A stretch of DNA of 64,000 nt from NCBI GenBank assembly GCA_023437305.1, contig JAEZGN010000007.1, positions 124,001 to 188,000 of the forward strand, given 5' to 3'. A program made the translations under genes and the position numbers. Source of the stretch: Bacteroidota bacterium. Its GTDB lineage: Bacteria > Bacteroidota > Bacteroidia > Bacteroidales > Dysgonomonadaceae. The notes beneath the pieces were generated by a model. The model was not told where the DNA came from, ran no database searches, and saw only the letters and a program-made list of their open reading frames with translations. How positions within the stretch are numbered: position 1 is the stretch's first letter; each line of letters opens with the position of its first letter. This document shows, one piece after another, positions 16,983 to 26,340 of the stretch.

Positions 16983-17138
16983 ATGAAAGATGACAAGAAC
17001 AAGAAGGAGAATTTGAAATATGCTCCTAAGAAAGAAATCGAATCTCTTGACAGGAAAGATAGTTCAAATATGCAACTGGCACTTGCTATAGAAGAGTTAT
17101 GCTCCGATGACTTTTTATTTGACGATGAGAAAGAATAA
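16983..17138 (+). CDS. Possible small hypothetical protein, 51 residues
   Basis: An ATG at 16983 opens 51 codons ending in TAA at 17138. The product is strongly charged: a Lys-rich N-terminal half ('MKDDKNKKENLKYAPKKEIE'), then 'MQLALAIEELCSDDFLF' and an acidic end. It has one cysteine, no signal peptide and no membrane segment. It fills most of the gap between two leftward genes and is the only open frame of this kind there. I do not recognise a family. Its codon use looks normal for the window, but no ribosome site or promoter stands out, so it may not be expressed. Confidence 0.35.
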   Translation: MKDDKNKKENLKYAPKKEIESLDRKDSSNMQLALAIEELCSDDFLFDDEKE

Positions 17139-17205
17139 CTTTTTCGTTCAAATTTCAATTAATAAAAAAATAAAAGCTCAAATGTTATTGTCAGGTTGAT
17201 TTCTA

Positions 17206-17781
17206 CTATCTTCTTATTTCGTTTATTGTTTTTCTAAGTGCTTCTGCTGCTTTTTTTACTGTAACGCTCCAGTCGTCGGCAGCATTATCGTCAGCGCCAT
17301 CCGAAATATATTTCAGGCACAGGAAAGGAATATCTTCTTTTTTAGCAATATACGCCAATGGATAGGCTTCCATATCTACAATGTTATAATCTGATGTATT
17401 GTGACTCATTTCGAAGCTGTCTCCGGTTCCACAAACACCTTCTTGCAGGCTGTCGATCCGAATCCCATATTCTAGGATCGGTTTTGTGTTTGAAAAAGGC
17501 GTTTCATACAACTCACAGCCTAGTGTGGTTACATTCATATCACGCTGTATAAATTGAGTACAGCAGATTACTGCCCCTCTTTCAAAAAAGTTGCTGCCAG
17601 CAGATCCGAGGTTGATAATAATACTCGGTTTATTTTCTGCTATCTGTTTTGTTAAATGATAAGCTGCGTTTACCTTCCCTACACCAATAAAAAGCGGGTT
17701 TTCATCTACAAACTTATCTGATGCCTCGCTCTCCAGTGCAAAAACATATAGCGGGTTTTTATTTAATAACTCTTTAATCAT
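17206..17781 (-). CDS. Purine nucleosidase of the MTA/SAH nucleosidase-phosphorylase superfamily
   Basis: The start is taken as the ATG at 17781 (191 residues, 'MIKELLNKNPLYVFALESEA'). The frame is open further up to a GTG at 17835, which would add 18 residues. 'LFIGVGKVNAAY' and 'INLGSAGS' form the nucleoside/phosphate pocket, 'VDMEAYPLAYIA' carries the Glu that binds the ribose, and 'KYISDGADDNAADDW' holds the catalytic aspartate. The family cleaves the N-glycosidic bond of 5'-methylthioadenosine, S-adenosylhomocysteine or futalosine. The chain is shorter than E. coli MtnN (about 230), so the exact substrate is open. It has no operon partner. The 320 bases between this start and 18101 hold only a promoter for the next, divergent gene. 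Confidence 0.75.
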   Translation of the reverse strand: MIKELLNKNPLYVFALESEASDKFVDENPLFIGVGKVNAAYHLTKQIAENKPSIIINLGSAGSNFFERGAVICCTQFIQRDMNVTTLGCELYETPFSNTKPILEYGIRIDSLQEGVCGTGDSFEMSHNTSDYNIVDMEAYPLAYIAKKEDIPFLCLKYISDGADDNAADDWSVTVKKAAEALRKTINEIRR

Positions 17782-18035
17782 ATCGTTCAATCTTTGTTCT
17801 ATACAAATATAAGCATCTTTGATAACTTCCTTCACATTAAATACTATGGAAGTATTTTAGACTTTTCGGATTTCTTTCTATTGTTATGTTGAGGAACTAA
17901 ACGTCTTGTTTTTCACTCAGAATGACAATAGGGTATTTGTTTTCGGGAAGCTGCATCAAGACATAGAGTTATGAACAATAAGTTTTTGTAACAATAATTT
18001 AACCGCCATATATTCAATTTTATGTTAAATGAACG

Positions 18036-18043
18036 TAACTTTG
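18036..18043 (+). promoter_or_regulatory. -7 promoter element of the calcium ATPase gene
   Basis: TAACTTTG at 18036-18043 fits TAnnTTTG and would give a leader of about 50 bases before the ATG at 18102. No consensus -33 is seen at the normal distance. Confidence 0.4.
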
Positions 18044-18101
18044 TCGGTTTTGAATAACTAATAAGGTTTTAAAGACGTTAAAGATAAATAACTAATAAAT
18101 A

Positions 18102-21017
18102 ATGGAAGGTAGAAAAAAATACATAGGCCTAACCGACAGTGAAGTAAAAGCTAGCCGACAAAAACATGGCGCAAATATTCTCACTCCTCCGAAGAAAGAA
18201 CCTCTTTGGAAACTTTTTCTGAAAAAGTTTGAAGATCCAATCATTCGGATATTACTTATAGCTGCGTTTTTATCGTTAGGAATTTCTATTATACACAATG
18301 AATATATAGAAACTATTGGTATCTTTTGTGCAATTCTTCTTGCAACAGGTGTTTCTTTTTGGTTCGAAATGGATGCCAACAAAAAGTTTGACGTTCTCAA
18401 TCAGGTGAATGACGAAGATCAGATTATGGTGATGCGCAACGGAAATGTGAAGCAAGTTGCAAAAAAAGATATTGTAGTTGGTGATATTGTTTTGCTTGAG
18501 ATAGGCAATGAGGTTCCGGCCGATGGCGAATTGCTCGAAGCTGTATCGATGCAGATAGATGAGTCTTGCCTTACGGGTGAACTAAGTATAGATAAAACTA
18601 CAGACCCTGAACATTTCGAAGAAGGAGTTACTTATCCTTCAAACTGGGTGCTTCGTGGAACGAAAGTCATAAATGGACATGGCGTTTTTGAAGTACACCG
18701 TATTGGAGATAATACCGAATTTGGAAAGGTGGCTGTCAAGGCAACCGAAAAGGTTGAAGGAGAAACACCATTGAATCGTCAGTTAGACTCTCTGGCTAAG
18801 TTTATCGGTGTTGTCGGTCTTATGTTAGCTCTTTTTACTTTTTTAGTCCTTGTTCTTAAAGATGTTGTTTTCGATCCTCTTGTTCCTATTCAAAAAAGGC
18901 AACTAGCCTTGCTCGCCGGCGTAATGTTGGGGGTAGCACTCGGCATGATAAAAGTATGGTTGCCGATTATATATGGAGGTTTCGAACTGTTAGGTAAAGA
19001 TTCCAAGCTTCCCAAGTCTGTGAAGGAGGGGAGTTGGTTAAGGTGGCTGTTAACAGGAGCTTTGATAACGGTCGCTATTTCATCTATCGGATATATTTTT
19101 GGGGTAGATCCTCTAAGTAGTAGTTCATGGATAAATCTCGATACGGCAACAGAGATATTACAGGCTTTTATGGTGGCGGTTACATTGGTTGTAGTTGCTG
19201 TTCCCGAAGGTTTACCTATGAGCGTTACACTTAGTCTTGCTCTTAGTATGCGCCGTATGCTGAAGATGAACAACCTTGTGCGTAAAATGCATGCTGTGGA
19301 AACAATGGGAGCCACTACTGTTATCTGTACGGATAAGACGGGAACATTGACGCAAAACCAGATGCAGGTGGCCAGTACTAATTTCTACGGATTGGAAAAT
19401 CAGCGGTTGACCGACAGTGAAATCAGCCGTCTCGTGATAGGAAATATATCGGTAAACTCTACTGCATTTCTCGATTTCTCAGACCCTAAGAAAGTGGCGG
19501 CTTTAGGAAACCCTACCGAAGGAGCTTTATTGCTTTGGCTCAATAATAGTAAAATACTCTATAGTAATATTCGTAACAAAGAGGCTATTATAGAGCAATT
19601 ACCATTTTCTACCGAACGTAAGTTTATGGCAACTTTTGCCGACTCTCCAAAGCTGAGAAAGAAAGTTTTGTATGTAAAAGGGGCTCCTGAAGTAGTTTTG
19701 AGTAAATGTAAGCAAATAATTACTACGGAAGGTCTCGTTCCCGTAAGTGAGTATAAAGAAAAAATAAATAGCCAGCTATTACAATATCAAAATCAGGCAA
19801 TGCGTACACTCGGTTTTGCATACCAGTATGTAGATGATGCAAAAGCGGCTGTGGAAGATTTGATTAAAGGAGAATTAATATTTCTTGGAATAGCAGGAAT
19901 TTCTGATCCTGTTCGTTCTGATGTGCCTGAGGCTGTGCAGCATTGTTTGAGTGCAGGTGTCGGTGTAAAAATTGTTACAGGCGACACGTATGGTACGGCT
20001 AAAGAAATAGGACGTCAGATTGGTATTTGGAAAGATGATGAGGATACCGATCTGAATATTATTGGCGGTGTAGACTTCGAAAAGCTTTCTGATGAGGAAG
20101 CACTGAATAGAGTACAAGGCTTGAAGATAATGTGTAGGGCGCGCCCTACAGACAAACAGCGACTTGTACACCTACTAAAACAAAAAGGGGAGATAGTTGC
20201 TGTAACCGGTGACGGGACAAACGATGCTCCTGCTCTCAATTATGCTGATGTAGGCTTGTCGATGGGTTCGGGGACATCGGTCGCTAAAGAAGCGAGTGAT
20301 ATTACTCTGCTCGACGATTCGTTCAGCAGTATTGCTACTGCTGTGATGTGGGGGCGTTCGCTCTATAAGAACATACAGCGCTTTATGTTGTTTCAGTTGA
20401 CTATCAACGTGGCTGCACTTTTGATCGTATTTCTGGGTTCTGTGTTTGGGCAACAATTGCCGTTAACTGTAACGCAGATGCTTTGGGTAAACCTGATTAT
20501 GGATACTTTTGCGGCCGGAGCATTAGCTTCATTGCCTCCTGATCCGAATGTGATGAAAACTAAGCCTCGGAAGAACAGTGATTTTATCGTAACGCCTTCT
20601 ATTGCTAAACATATTCTTTTTACAGGCATAATGTTTGTTATATTACTCCTCGGAATGATGTATTATTTTGCTGATCCTGTTCACTTGAATTCATTCTTTA
20701 GTTATGTTGCCGAAGGGGATAGAGAACGTTACTTCTTGTCGTATTTCTTTACTGTCTTCGTTTTACTACAATTCTGGAATATGTTTAATGCCAAAGCTTA
20801 TGCCACGGGCAAGTCCGCTTTTGCCGGATTAAATAAAAGCGCAGGCTTTGAGTTAGTCGCCTTAATTATTCTTATAGGACAGATATTTATCGTTACCTTT
20901 GGCGGCGATGTATTCCGCACTATGCCGTTAACAATTCAAGATTGGGGTATTATTATAGGAGGTACGTCAGTTGTACTTTGGTTTGGAGAATTAGTGAGAT
21001 TGGTAAGGAAAAAATGA
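18102..21017 (+). CDS. P2B (PMCA-type) calcium-translocating P-type ATPase
   Basis: 971 residues with ten membrane helices in the usual 2-2-6 layout. The actuator loop has 'DESCLTGELS' (about 147-156), M4 carries 'VVAVPEGLPMSVTLSLALSM' with the PEGL calcium motif, the phosphorylation site is 'CDKTGTLT'-type ('ICTDKTGTLTQNQ', Asp near 410), and the hinge is 'VTGDGTNDAPAL' (about 700). This is the pattern of the IIB calcium-translocating ATPases, which expel Ca2+ from the cytoplasm at the cost of ATP. No calmodulin-like C-terminal extension is present. It is a single-gene unit with its own promoter and a hairpin after the stop. Transport of another divalent ion cannot be excluded from sequence alone. 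Confidence 0.9.
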   Translation: MEGRKKYIGLTDSEVKASRQKHGANILTPPKKEPLWKLFLKKFEDPIIRILLIAAFLSLGISIIHNEYIETIGIFCAILLATGVSFWFEMDANKKFDVLNQVNDEDQIMVMRNGNVKQVAKKDIVVGDIVLLEIGNEVPADGELLEAVSMQIDESCLTGELSIDKTTDPEHFEEGVTYPSNWVLRGTKVINGHGVFEVHRIGDNTEFGKVAVKATEKVEGETPLNRQLDSLAKFIGVVGLMLALFTFLVLVLKDVVFDPLVPIQKRQLALLAGVMLGVALGMIKVWLPIIYGGFELLGKDSKLPKSVKEGSWLRWLLTGALITVAISSIGYIFGVDPLSSSSWINLDTATEILQAFMVAVTLVVVAVPEGLPMSVTLSLALSMRRMLKMNNLVRKMHAVETMGATTVICTDKTGTLTQNQMQVASTNFYGLENQRLTDSEISRLVIGNISVNSTAFLDFSDPKKVAALGNPTEGALLLWLNNSKILYSNIRNKEAIIEQLPFSTERKFMATFADSPKLRKKVLYVKGAPEVVLSKCKQIITTEGLVPVSEYKEKINSQLLQYQNQAMRTLGFAYQYVDDAKAAVEDLIKGELIFLGIAGISDPVRSDVPEAVQHCLSAGVGVKIVTGDTYGTAKEIGRQIGIWKDDEDTDLNIIGGVDFEKLSDEEALNRVQGLKIMCRARPTDKQRLVHLLKQKGEIVAVTGDGTNDAPALNYADVGLSMGSGTSVAKEASDITLLDDSFSSIATAVMWGRSLYKNIQRFMLFQLTINVAALLIVFLGSVFGQQLPLTVTQMLWVNLIMDTFAAGALASLPPDPNVMKTKPRKNSDFIVTPSIAKHILFTGIMFVILLLGMMYYFADPVHLNSFFSYVAEGDRERYFLSYFFTVFVLLQFWNMFNAKAYATGKSAFAGLNKSAGFELVALIILIGQIFIVTFGGDVFRTMPLTIQDWGIIIGGTSVVLWFGELVRLVRKK

Positions 21018-21066
21018 TTTGATAAATAAAAATATATTTTTCTGACAATCTTTTCAGGTTATATTA

Positions 21067-21104
21067 AATAGGCTTATCTAGTGTGAAAGTTAGATGAGCC
21101 TATT
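21067..21104 (+). terminator. Hairpin terminator after the calcium ATPase gene
   Basis: AATAGGCTTATCTA (21067-21080) pairs with TAGATGAGCCTATT (21091-21104), 14 base pairs with one G-U, around a 10-base loop. The T run after it is short ('TATTTAAA'). Confidence 0.6.
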
Positions 21105-21182
21105 TAAAGACTGAAATAACCTTTTAAGTTAAAAAAGTATTGTTTTTTGAAAGTTTGTTGCTTATAATTCGTCAAAAATATG

Positions 21183-21190
21183 TATATTTG
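21183..21190 (+). promoter_or_regulatory. -7 promoter element of guaB
   Basis: TATATTTG at 21183-21190 matches TAnnTTTG. A TTG at 21158-21160 lies 22 bases upstream, slightly beyond the usual spacing. It ends 31 bases before the guaB ATG. Confidence 0.5.
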
Positions 21191-21221
21191 CGCGCAATAA
21201 ATTTCAAAAGCTCTTTAATAT

Positions 21222-22697
21222 ATGTCGTTTATTGCAGATAAAGTTGTAATGGATGGATTGACATTCGATGATGTATTGTTGATCCCCGCTTATTCAGAAG
21301 TTCTCCCCCGCGAAGTCGATTTGTCGACAAATTTCTCACGCAATATCAAATTAAATATTCCGTTCGTTTCGGCTGCAATGGATACTGTTACCGAGGCTAA
21401 GCTTGCTATTGCCATAGCTCGTGAAGGTGGTATAGGCGTTATACACAAAAACATGTCTATAGAGGCTCAGGCTCAACAGGTTAGGTTTGTTAAACGTGCA
21501 GAAAACGGAATGATCTCAAATCCTGTAAGTATTCTTCGCGACAAAACAGTTGGTCATGCCTTGGCAATGATGGCTGAATACAAAATCGGGGGGATTCCTG
21601 TTGTGGACACAAACAACCGTTTGGTTGGTATTGTGACCAATCGTGACCTGCGCTTCAGACGTGATATGAATGAGTTGATCGATGATGTGATGACAAAAGA
21701 AAATATCATTACAACACGCCAGACTACAGACCTTGAAGCGGCAGCAGATATTCTTCAACAACACAAGATTGAAAAACTACCTGTAGTTGATGCCGATAAT
21801 AAACTAATCGGACTAATCACATATAAAGATATTACAAAGGCAAAAGATAAACCGTTTGCCTGCAAAGATGAAAACGGACGTTTGCGTGTTGCCGCCGGTG
21901 TAGGTGTAACTTATGATACGCTGGAGCGTGTTGATGCTCTTGTTCAGGCCGGAGTAGATGCAATTGTTATTGATACTGCTCATGGACACTCAAGAGGAGT
22001 GGTTGAGATGCTGAAAAAAGTAAAAGCTACTTATTCAAACATCGATATTGTTGTGGGTAATATAGCAACAGGTGATGCTGCAAAATATCTGGTTGATGCC
22101 GGAGCAGATGCCGTAAAGGTGGGAATCGGTCCGGGTTCGATCTGTACTACACGTGTAGTTGCAGGTATCGGGGTCCCTCAGTTATCGGCTATCTATGATG
22201 TTGCTAAAGCGCTGAAAGGAACAGATGTTCCGTTGATTGCAGATGGAGGTTTGCGCTATTCGGGAGATATTGTAAAAGCTCTTGCAGCAGGAGGCTACTC
22301 TGTTATGATGGGGTCGTTGCTTGCCGGAGTAGAAGAGTCTCCGGGCGAAACAATTATTTTCAATGGACGTAAGTTTAAGTCATATCGTGGTATGGGATCT
22401 TTAGAAGCAATGGAAAAAGGCTCAAAAGATCGTTATTTCCAAGATATGGAAGCTGATATTAAAAAGCTTGTGCCGGAGGGTATTGCAGCCCGTGTTCCTT
22501 TCAAAGGATCGTTGTTTGAAGTCGTTTATCAGATGACCGGCGGTCTTCGTGCCGGAATGGGGTATTGTGGAGCAAAGAATATCGACGAACTGCACAATGC
22601 TAAGTTTACTCGTATCACGAATGCTGGTGTTGCAGAAAGTCATCCTCACGATGTTGCCATTACAAGCGAAGCTCCAAATTACAGCAGAGGAGAATAA
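21222..22697 (+). CDS. guaB: Inosine-5'-monophosphate dehydrogenase
   Basis: 491 residues, normal length. 'GLTFDDVLLIPAYSEVLPRE' is the N-terminal signature. Two CBS domains (about 95-210) interrupt the barrel ('MMAEYKIGGIPVVD', 'LQQHKIEKLPVVDAD'). The catalytic loop is 'VGIGPGSICTTRVVAGIGVP', with the active cysteine near residue 307, and the flap has 'YRGMGSLEAM'. The enzyme oxidises IMP to XMP with NAD+, the committed step to guanine nucleotides, and acts in the cytoplasm. It stands alone, with a strong palindromic terminator about 30 bases after the stop; guaA is not in the window. Confidence 0.97.
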   Translation: MSFIADKVVMDGLTFDDVLLIPAYSEVLPREVDLSTNFSRNIKLNIPFVSAAMDTVTEAKLAIAIAREGGIGVIHKNMSIEAQAQQVRFVKRAENGMISNPVSILRDKTVGHALAMMAEYKIGGIPVVDTNNRLVGIVTNRDLRFRRDMNELIDDVMTKENIITTRQTTDLEAAADILQQHKIEKLPVVDADNKLIGLITYKDITKAKDKPFACKDENGRLRVAAGVGVTYDTLERVDALVQAGVDAIVIDTAHGHSRGVVEMLKKVKATYSNIDIVVGNIATGDAAKYLVDAGADAVKVGIGPGSICTTRVVAGIGVPQLSAIYDVAKALKGTDVPLIADGGLRYSGDIVKALAAGGYSVMMGSLLAGVEESPGETIIFNGRKFKSYRGMGSLEAMEKGSKDRYFQDMEADIKKLVPEGIAARVPFKGSLFEVVYQMTGGLRAGMGYCGAKNIDELHNAKFTRITNAGVAESHPHDVAITSEAPNYSRGE

Positions 22698-22727
22698 AAT
22701 TTGATTGGACAGAATTTATTATAATAC

Positions 22728-22753
22728 GAATGGCTACCGATTGGTAGCCATTC
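22728..22753 (+). terminator. Bidirectional terminator between guaB and the phosphoesterase gene
   Basis: GAATGGCTACC (22728-22738) and GGTAGCCATTC (22743-22753) form a perfect 11-bp stem with a GATT loop between two convergent genes. T runs are modest on both sides. Confidence 0.7.
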
Positions 22754-22774
22754 TCATTTATTGATATTGATCAG

Positions 22775-25700
22775 TTACTCTATTCGTATTTTGTGGGTTG
22801 ATTTTTTTCTGTTCTCTGTTAATTCAATTATGTATATACCTTTACTCAGGTTTCCGATAGTAATTGTTCCTGACTTATTCTTCTCTATGGCTATCAGCTT
22901 TCCGCTTATGCTCCATAAATAAATGGTATCAAGTGGAGTGTCAGTAACAATATCAATGGAGTTATTCCCCGAAATAATTGTGTATTGTGGAGTTTTACTC
23001 TCCTTCGCATCTTTTTTAGAAAGAGCATATTCAACAGCAAAAGTATGATCATTCAGGTCTAATGTTACGATGTAGTCATTCTCCTCTGAAATGATAAACC
23101 TAAAATCACCTCTATAATCGTTTGTTATCTCATGGGTAGCCCCAATGTTTATTGTTTCGTTTCGGGTAGGTACAGGTACTAGAGAATCCCATGTGTTGAG
23201 GCGGGTAATAAATTTAAAGTGGCCTTTCTTCAGGCGTCCTTTCCATTGATATATGCGATTCTGCACCTTCGATAATGGCATAGCTGCGTTGTTGTACCAT
23301 CCTGTTGGTGTTGCATCCCCAATGATATAGATATTTGCATCGCTGTTGTCTTTATTTACATACATTATATTCTCATTGAGGTCTACATGAATAGTATAGT
23401 TGCCGGCGTCATGCAATATAAAACGGTAATCTCCTTGGTAACTATCTGAAACATAGTGCTTATACTCCGGTATTATGATCTCATTAGATCTTCTTGCCGG
23501 CACAATCGAATTCCATGTGCCCAATTGGGTTATGAACTTGAAGTGTCCTGATCTTAAGTATCCGCTCCATCTAAAGACTCCTGTTGACACTTTTTCCATT
23601 GGCGTGGCTCTTGTATTGTACCATCCATTTGGTGTGGCATCGCCTACCAGATACAATGGTATGTTTTCTTTATTCTCAATAACTTTCACTGTCCAATTTT
23701 TGGTGTCAATAAAGATAGAGCAAAACATATCTTTTGGTGTGTTAAATTTAGAGTCTCCATTCATTGCATTTGTTATATTCGCATTATAAATGCTTCCGGA
23801 CTCTATGGTTATAGTTGAAGTTGGATTCACCGAAGGATCCCATGCATTTTTCCGAAGTAAGAATTTGAATTCCCCTCTTTTTAAGAAGCCTGTCCAAACA
23901 AAAATTCCGTTTTCTTGTTTTGTCATCACCTCCGGATTTACATTGTTCCATCCGCATGGAGCAGCACTACCCACCAGATACATGTCGCTGTAGTCCGTAT
24001 CTTTTACCGATCCTGTCAAGGGTGCCGACTTATTAGATTCGTGATCAAGATTGTTTGGATAAAAAGAATCAATAGCAGAGACTTTTAACAGATAATCCGA
24101 ATAGATTCCTCTCAGATTTTTTATGGTCAGCGACAAAGTTTCAGGTGTTTGAGAACCAAAGAAAAATTGTGAGAAAACATTAATTTTTTGTTCTCTTATT
24201 CCATTTTTATTCATCAATTCTACAGAATAGTGATGTACCATATCATCATCTGTTGCTTGAGGAAATGTAACTTTGAAAGAATTATCTCTAATTTCGTCTA
24301 TTGTAAGCCTGTCGGTAGTTGCAAAGAAAGGGACCTCTCCTCCATCTCTTTCTCTTGTATAGGTGAACATTGACCCATCGTGAGGGGCTTTTATAACCCA
24401 CGGATTTTTTATGGGCTCGTTTCTTGTAAAGCTGATTCTGTTTACTGTCACATCTTTCGTGTTATTTACCGAAACTATGCAACCTTCTGCAATGTTTAGC
24501 GATTCACTAAAATGGCGATCGTTATTTGTAGGCAGTAAGCCATCCTCAATGTTGGTGGCTGTGAGGTTGCCATCATGTATTGCTGTAAAATACTTTTGGT
24601 GTATACATCTTTCGTCTCCCAACGGATAATGAGAATGTCCTGTAAATAAAACTATCTGAGGGTAGCCTTTGCAGATTTCTTTCATAGCCTCGGTGTTGTT
24701 TGCCCGGCTCTCTGTGCCCGGAGCAATAGGGTAAGACCCATAGACAGTATGGGTGAGAGGTACATGCATGAATACAAAAATTGGTTTCCCGGGATATTCT
24801 CTATTGGCTTTTTCTAGTGCTGCCTTAAGAAAATTTCTGGAAGTAGACTGGTAGATATATATTTGGTTATTTCTTTCGGATCCGTCAAGACTGACCGTAA
24901 TAAACGGATAGCCCTTTATATCGATAAATTGATTAAGCTTTTGTCCTATTACTTCTTTGAACACACTGCCGTTTCCTTCCCACCAGTCGTGATTTCCCAT
25001 CATATAATAAACAGTTGTTTGCGGAGTAAGGGGAGAGAATGTACTCAATACATTTTGTAATTGGTCTTTTCGCCCGTTATCCGTAACATCTCCTACAACG
25101 AAGACTGCGTCTAACTGTTTTTCTTTGAGTACTTCAACCGCATTGGGAAGTCTATTTCGCCAACCTGTTCTCCCAACGTGGATATCGGACATAACAGCGA
25201 AAAGAGGGAACTCGTTTACATCGGGCAAAGTAATGCCGAGTTCATTCTGTACTTTCCGTTGAAAAATATTAATAGCTTCTTCTGTTGTGTTTAGCGAATT
25301 CATAAGTTTCCAGCCTTCTTCTTTATATACCAAAGCCTTATCCTTATTGGGGTATTCATTGAGTGTTTTTGTTAACAATACATTCAGTTTATCTACATTT
25401 GGAAGGGTTTTTCGTTTTGATATTTGTGTGTGCAGCATTTGTATATCTGTGGCAGATAATGCCGAACTATACATTCTTACTAATGCAATATCGCCTATAA
25501 ACTCTCGTTGGATAGAGCTACCACCACTAACGTCTCCACCTATAGCAAGCCAATGGGCATTAGTTGATGGAGATAGCCTCAATTTTCCGACAATAGAAAG
25601 GTTCTCAGTATTGACTCCGTCATAGTACGCCTTTAGGTTGCTACCATCGTATGTGTATACAATATGGTGGTAGTCAGACTTTATGCTTTCATATATATTT

Positions 25701-26155
25701 CTATTCCCTATGCTGTAATAACCTCCCGAACTTTTCCCGAAAAGAAGCTGAGTAAAACCGTTTTCTGATTGCTGAATACCAATGCCTCCATCTTCCATAG
25801 ATGATACGGGACTCATTTTTTTGCTGTTTTCAGCTTTTACATAAACTTCGAGCGTAAATGAATTTTGAATTTTAGTTTTGAAATCCGTATCATTCATATA
25901 GTTTACTCTAAAATAATTCTTGGTTGTTGTATTCTGTGGAAATCTACTAATATATTGTTTTATATTAGCATCATATACAACTGAAGGACTTGATCCGCCA
26001 TTCTGGATAGGATTCCGTTTGGGCGAGTTGTCTTTTACCTCTCCGGTTAGGGATGAAAATTTAACGTCTAAAAGATCCGCTTCTGGTGGCCGATTCTGAG
26101 CATTGGCCAATAAAAACCCTGTTAAAATAAACAGTAGAATAGTTCTTCTTTTCAT
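22775..26155 (-). CDS. T9SS-exported multidomain phosphoesterase (LamG-like, calcineurin-like, SusE/F-like repeats, sorting domain)
   Basis: 1126 residues. A signal peptide (1-19, ending 'LLANAQ') is followed by a LamG/concanavalin-like domain (about 45-245, 'ADLLDVKFSS' and later 'FIGDIALVRMYSSALSATD'). A calcineurin-like metallophosphoesterase domain comes next (about 315-560), with 'MSDIHVGR', 'VVGDVTDNG', 'MMGNHDWW', 'FMHVPLTH' and 'FTGHSHYPLG' supplying the metal ligands. Three repeats (about 725-1040) beginning 'LVGSAAPCGW', 'LVGDATPNGW' and 'IIGDATPTGW' resemble the starch-binding repeats of SusE/SusF. The end ('LYLWSISGKLIAIE...GIYIIEL') fits a type IX secretion sorting domain. The protein is likely secreted or surface-attached and cleaves a phosphoester while binding glycan. 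The substrate is unknown. Monocistronic, with no other T9SS gene nearby. Confidence 0.82.
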   Translation of the reverse strand: MKRRTILLFILTGFLLANAQNRPPEADLLDVKFSSLTGEVKDNSPKRNPIQNGGSSPSVVYDANIKQYISRFPQNTTTKNYFRVNYMNDTDFKTKIQNSFTLEVYVKAENSKKMSPVSSMEDGGIGIQQSENGFTQLLFGKSSGGYYSIGNRNIYESIKSDYHHIVYTYDGSNLKAYYDGVNTENLSIVGKLRLSPSTNAHWLAIGGDVSGGSSIQREFIGDIALVRMYSSALSATDIQMLHTQISKRKTLPNVDKLNVLLTKTLNEYPNKDKALVYKEEGWKLMNSLNTTEEAINIFQRKVQNELGITLPDVNEFPLFAVMSDIHVGRTGWRNRLPNAVEVLKEKQLDAVFVVGDVTDNGRKDQLQNVLSTFSPLTPQTTVYYMMGNHDWWEGNGSVFKEVIGQKLNQFIDIKGYPFITVSLDGSERNNQIYIYQSTSRNFLKAALEKANREYPGKPIFVFMHVPLTHTVYGSYPIAPGTESRANNTEAMKEICKGYPQIVLFTGHSHYPLGDERCIHQKYFTAIHDGNLTATNIEDGLLPTNNDRHFSESLNIAEGCIVSVNNTKDVTVNRISFTRNEPIKNPWVIKAPHDGSMFTYTRERDGGEVPFFATTDRLTIDEIRDNSFKVTFPQATDDDMVHHYSVELMNKNGIREQKINVFSQFFFGSQTPETLSLTIKNLRGIYSDYLLKVSAIDSFYPNNLDHESNKSAPLTGSVKDTDYSDMYLVGSAAPCGWNNVNPEVMTKQENGIFVWTGFLKRGEFKFLLRKNAWDPSVNPTSTITIESGSIYNANITNAMNGDSKFNTPKDMFCSIFIDTKNWTVKVIENKENIPLYLVGDATPNGWYNTRATPMEKVSTGVFRWSGYLRSGHFKFITQLGTWNSIVPARRSNEIIIPEYKHYVSDSYQGDYRFILHDAGNYTIHVDLNENIMYVNKDNSDANIYIIGDATPTGWYNNAAMPLSKVQNRIYQWKGRLKKGHFKFITRLNTWDSLVPVPTRNETINIGATHEITNDYRGDFRFIISEENDYIVTLDLNDHTFAVEYALSKKDAKESKTPQYTIISGNNSIDIVTDTPLDTIYLWSISGKLIAIEKNKSGTITIGNLSKGIYIIELTENRKKSTHKIRIE
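23030..23985 (-). repeat. Three tandem SusE/F-like repeats within the T9SS phosphoesterase
   Basis: Three copies of about 105-110 codons each. Each starts '(L/I)(V/I)G(S/D)A(A/T)PxGW', continues 'W(T/S/K)G(F/Y/R)L(K/R)(R/S/K)G(E/H)FKF' and then 'W(D/N)S', and ends in a short 'Y-hydrophobic-V-D' strand. Copies 2 and 3 are closer to each other than to copy 1. The pattern is that of carbohydrate-binding SusE/SusF modules. Confidence 0.7.
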
Positions 26156-26304
26156 AAGAGTGTAGTTAAAGTTTGATAATTGTTAAGGTTTAAGCTTTTT
26201 GTTCCAAGCATCTTTAAAGATATTAATCTTTACTCAGATTAAAAAAACTATTGGTATTCCTTTATTTTAGAATATTTTAAAACATTATAAGCCTTTATTT
26301 CTTG

Positions 26305-26312
26305 TATCTTTG
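26305..26312 (+). promoter_or_regulatory. -7 promoter element of the prolyl isomerase / OstA / mutL run
   Basis: TATCTTTG at 26305-26312 fits TAnnTTTG and lies 28 bases before the first gene's ATG. No clear -33 is seen. It is the likely main promoter for the genes from 26341 to at least 29225. Confidence 0.4.
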
Positions 26313-26340
26313 CTTTTTATACAGTTTATCAGCTTGATAT

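Noticed and set aside
17782..17835. Longer nucleosidase start at 17835
   Set aside because: It is a GTG codon adding 18 residues before the usual N-terminal strand. ATG at 17781 is preferred, though not proven.
18890..19315. 141-codon minus-strand frame within the calcium ATPase
   Set aside because: Complement of conserved P-type ATPase codons with no family signal.
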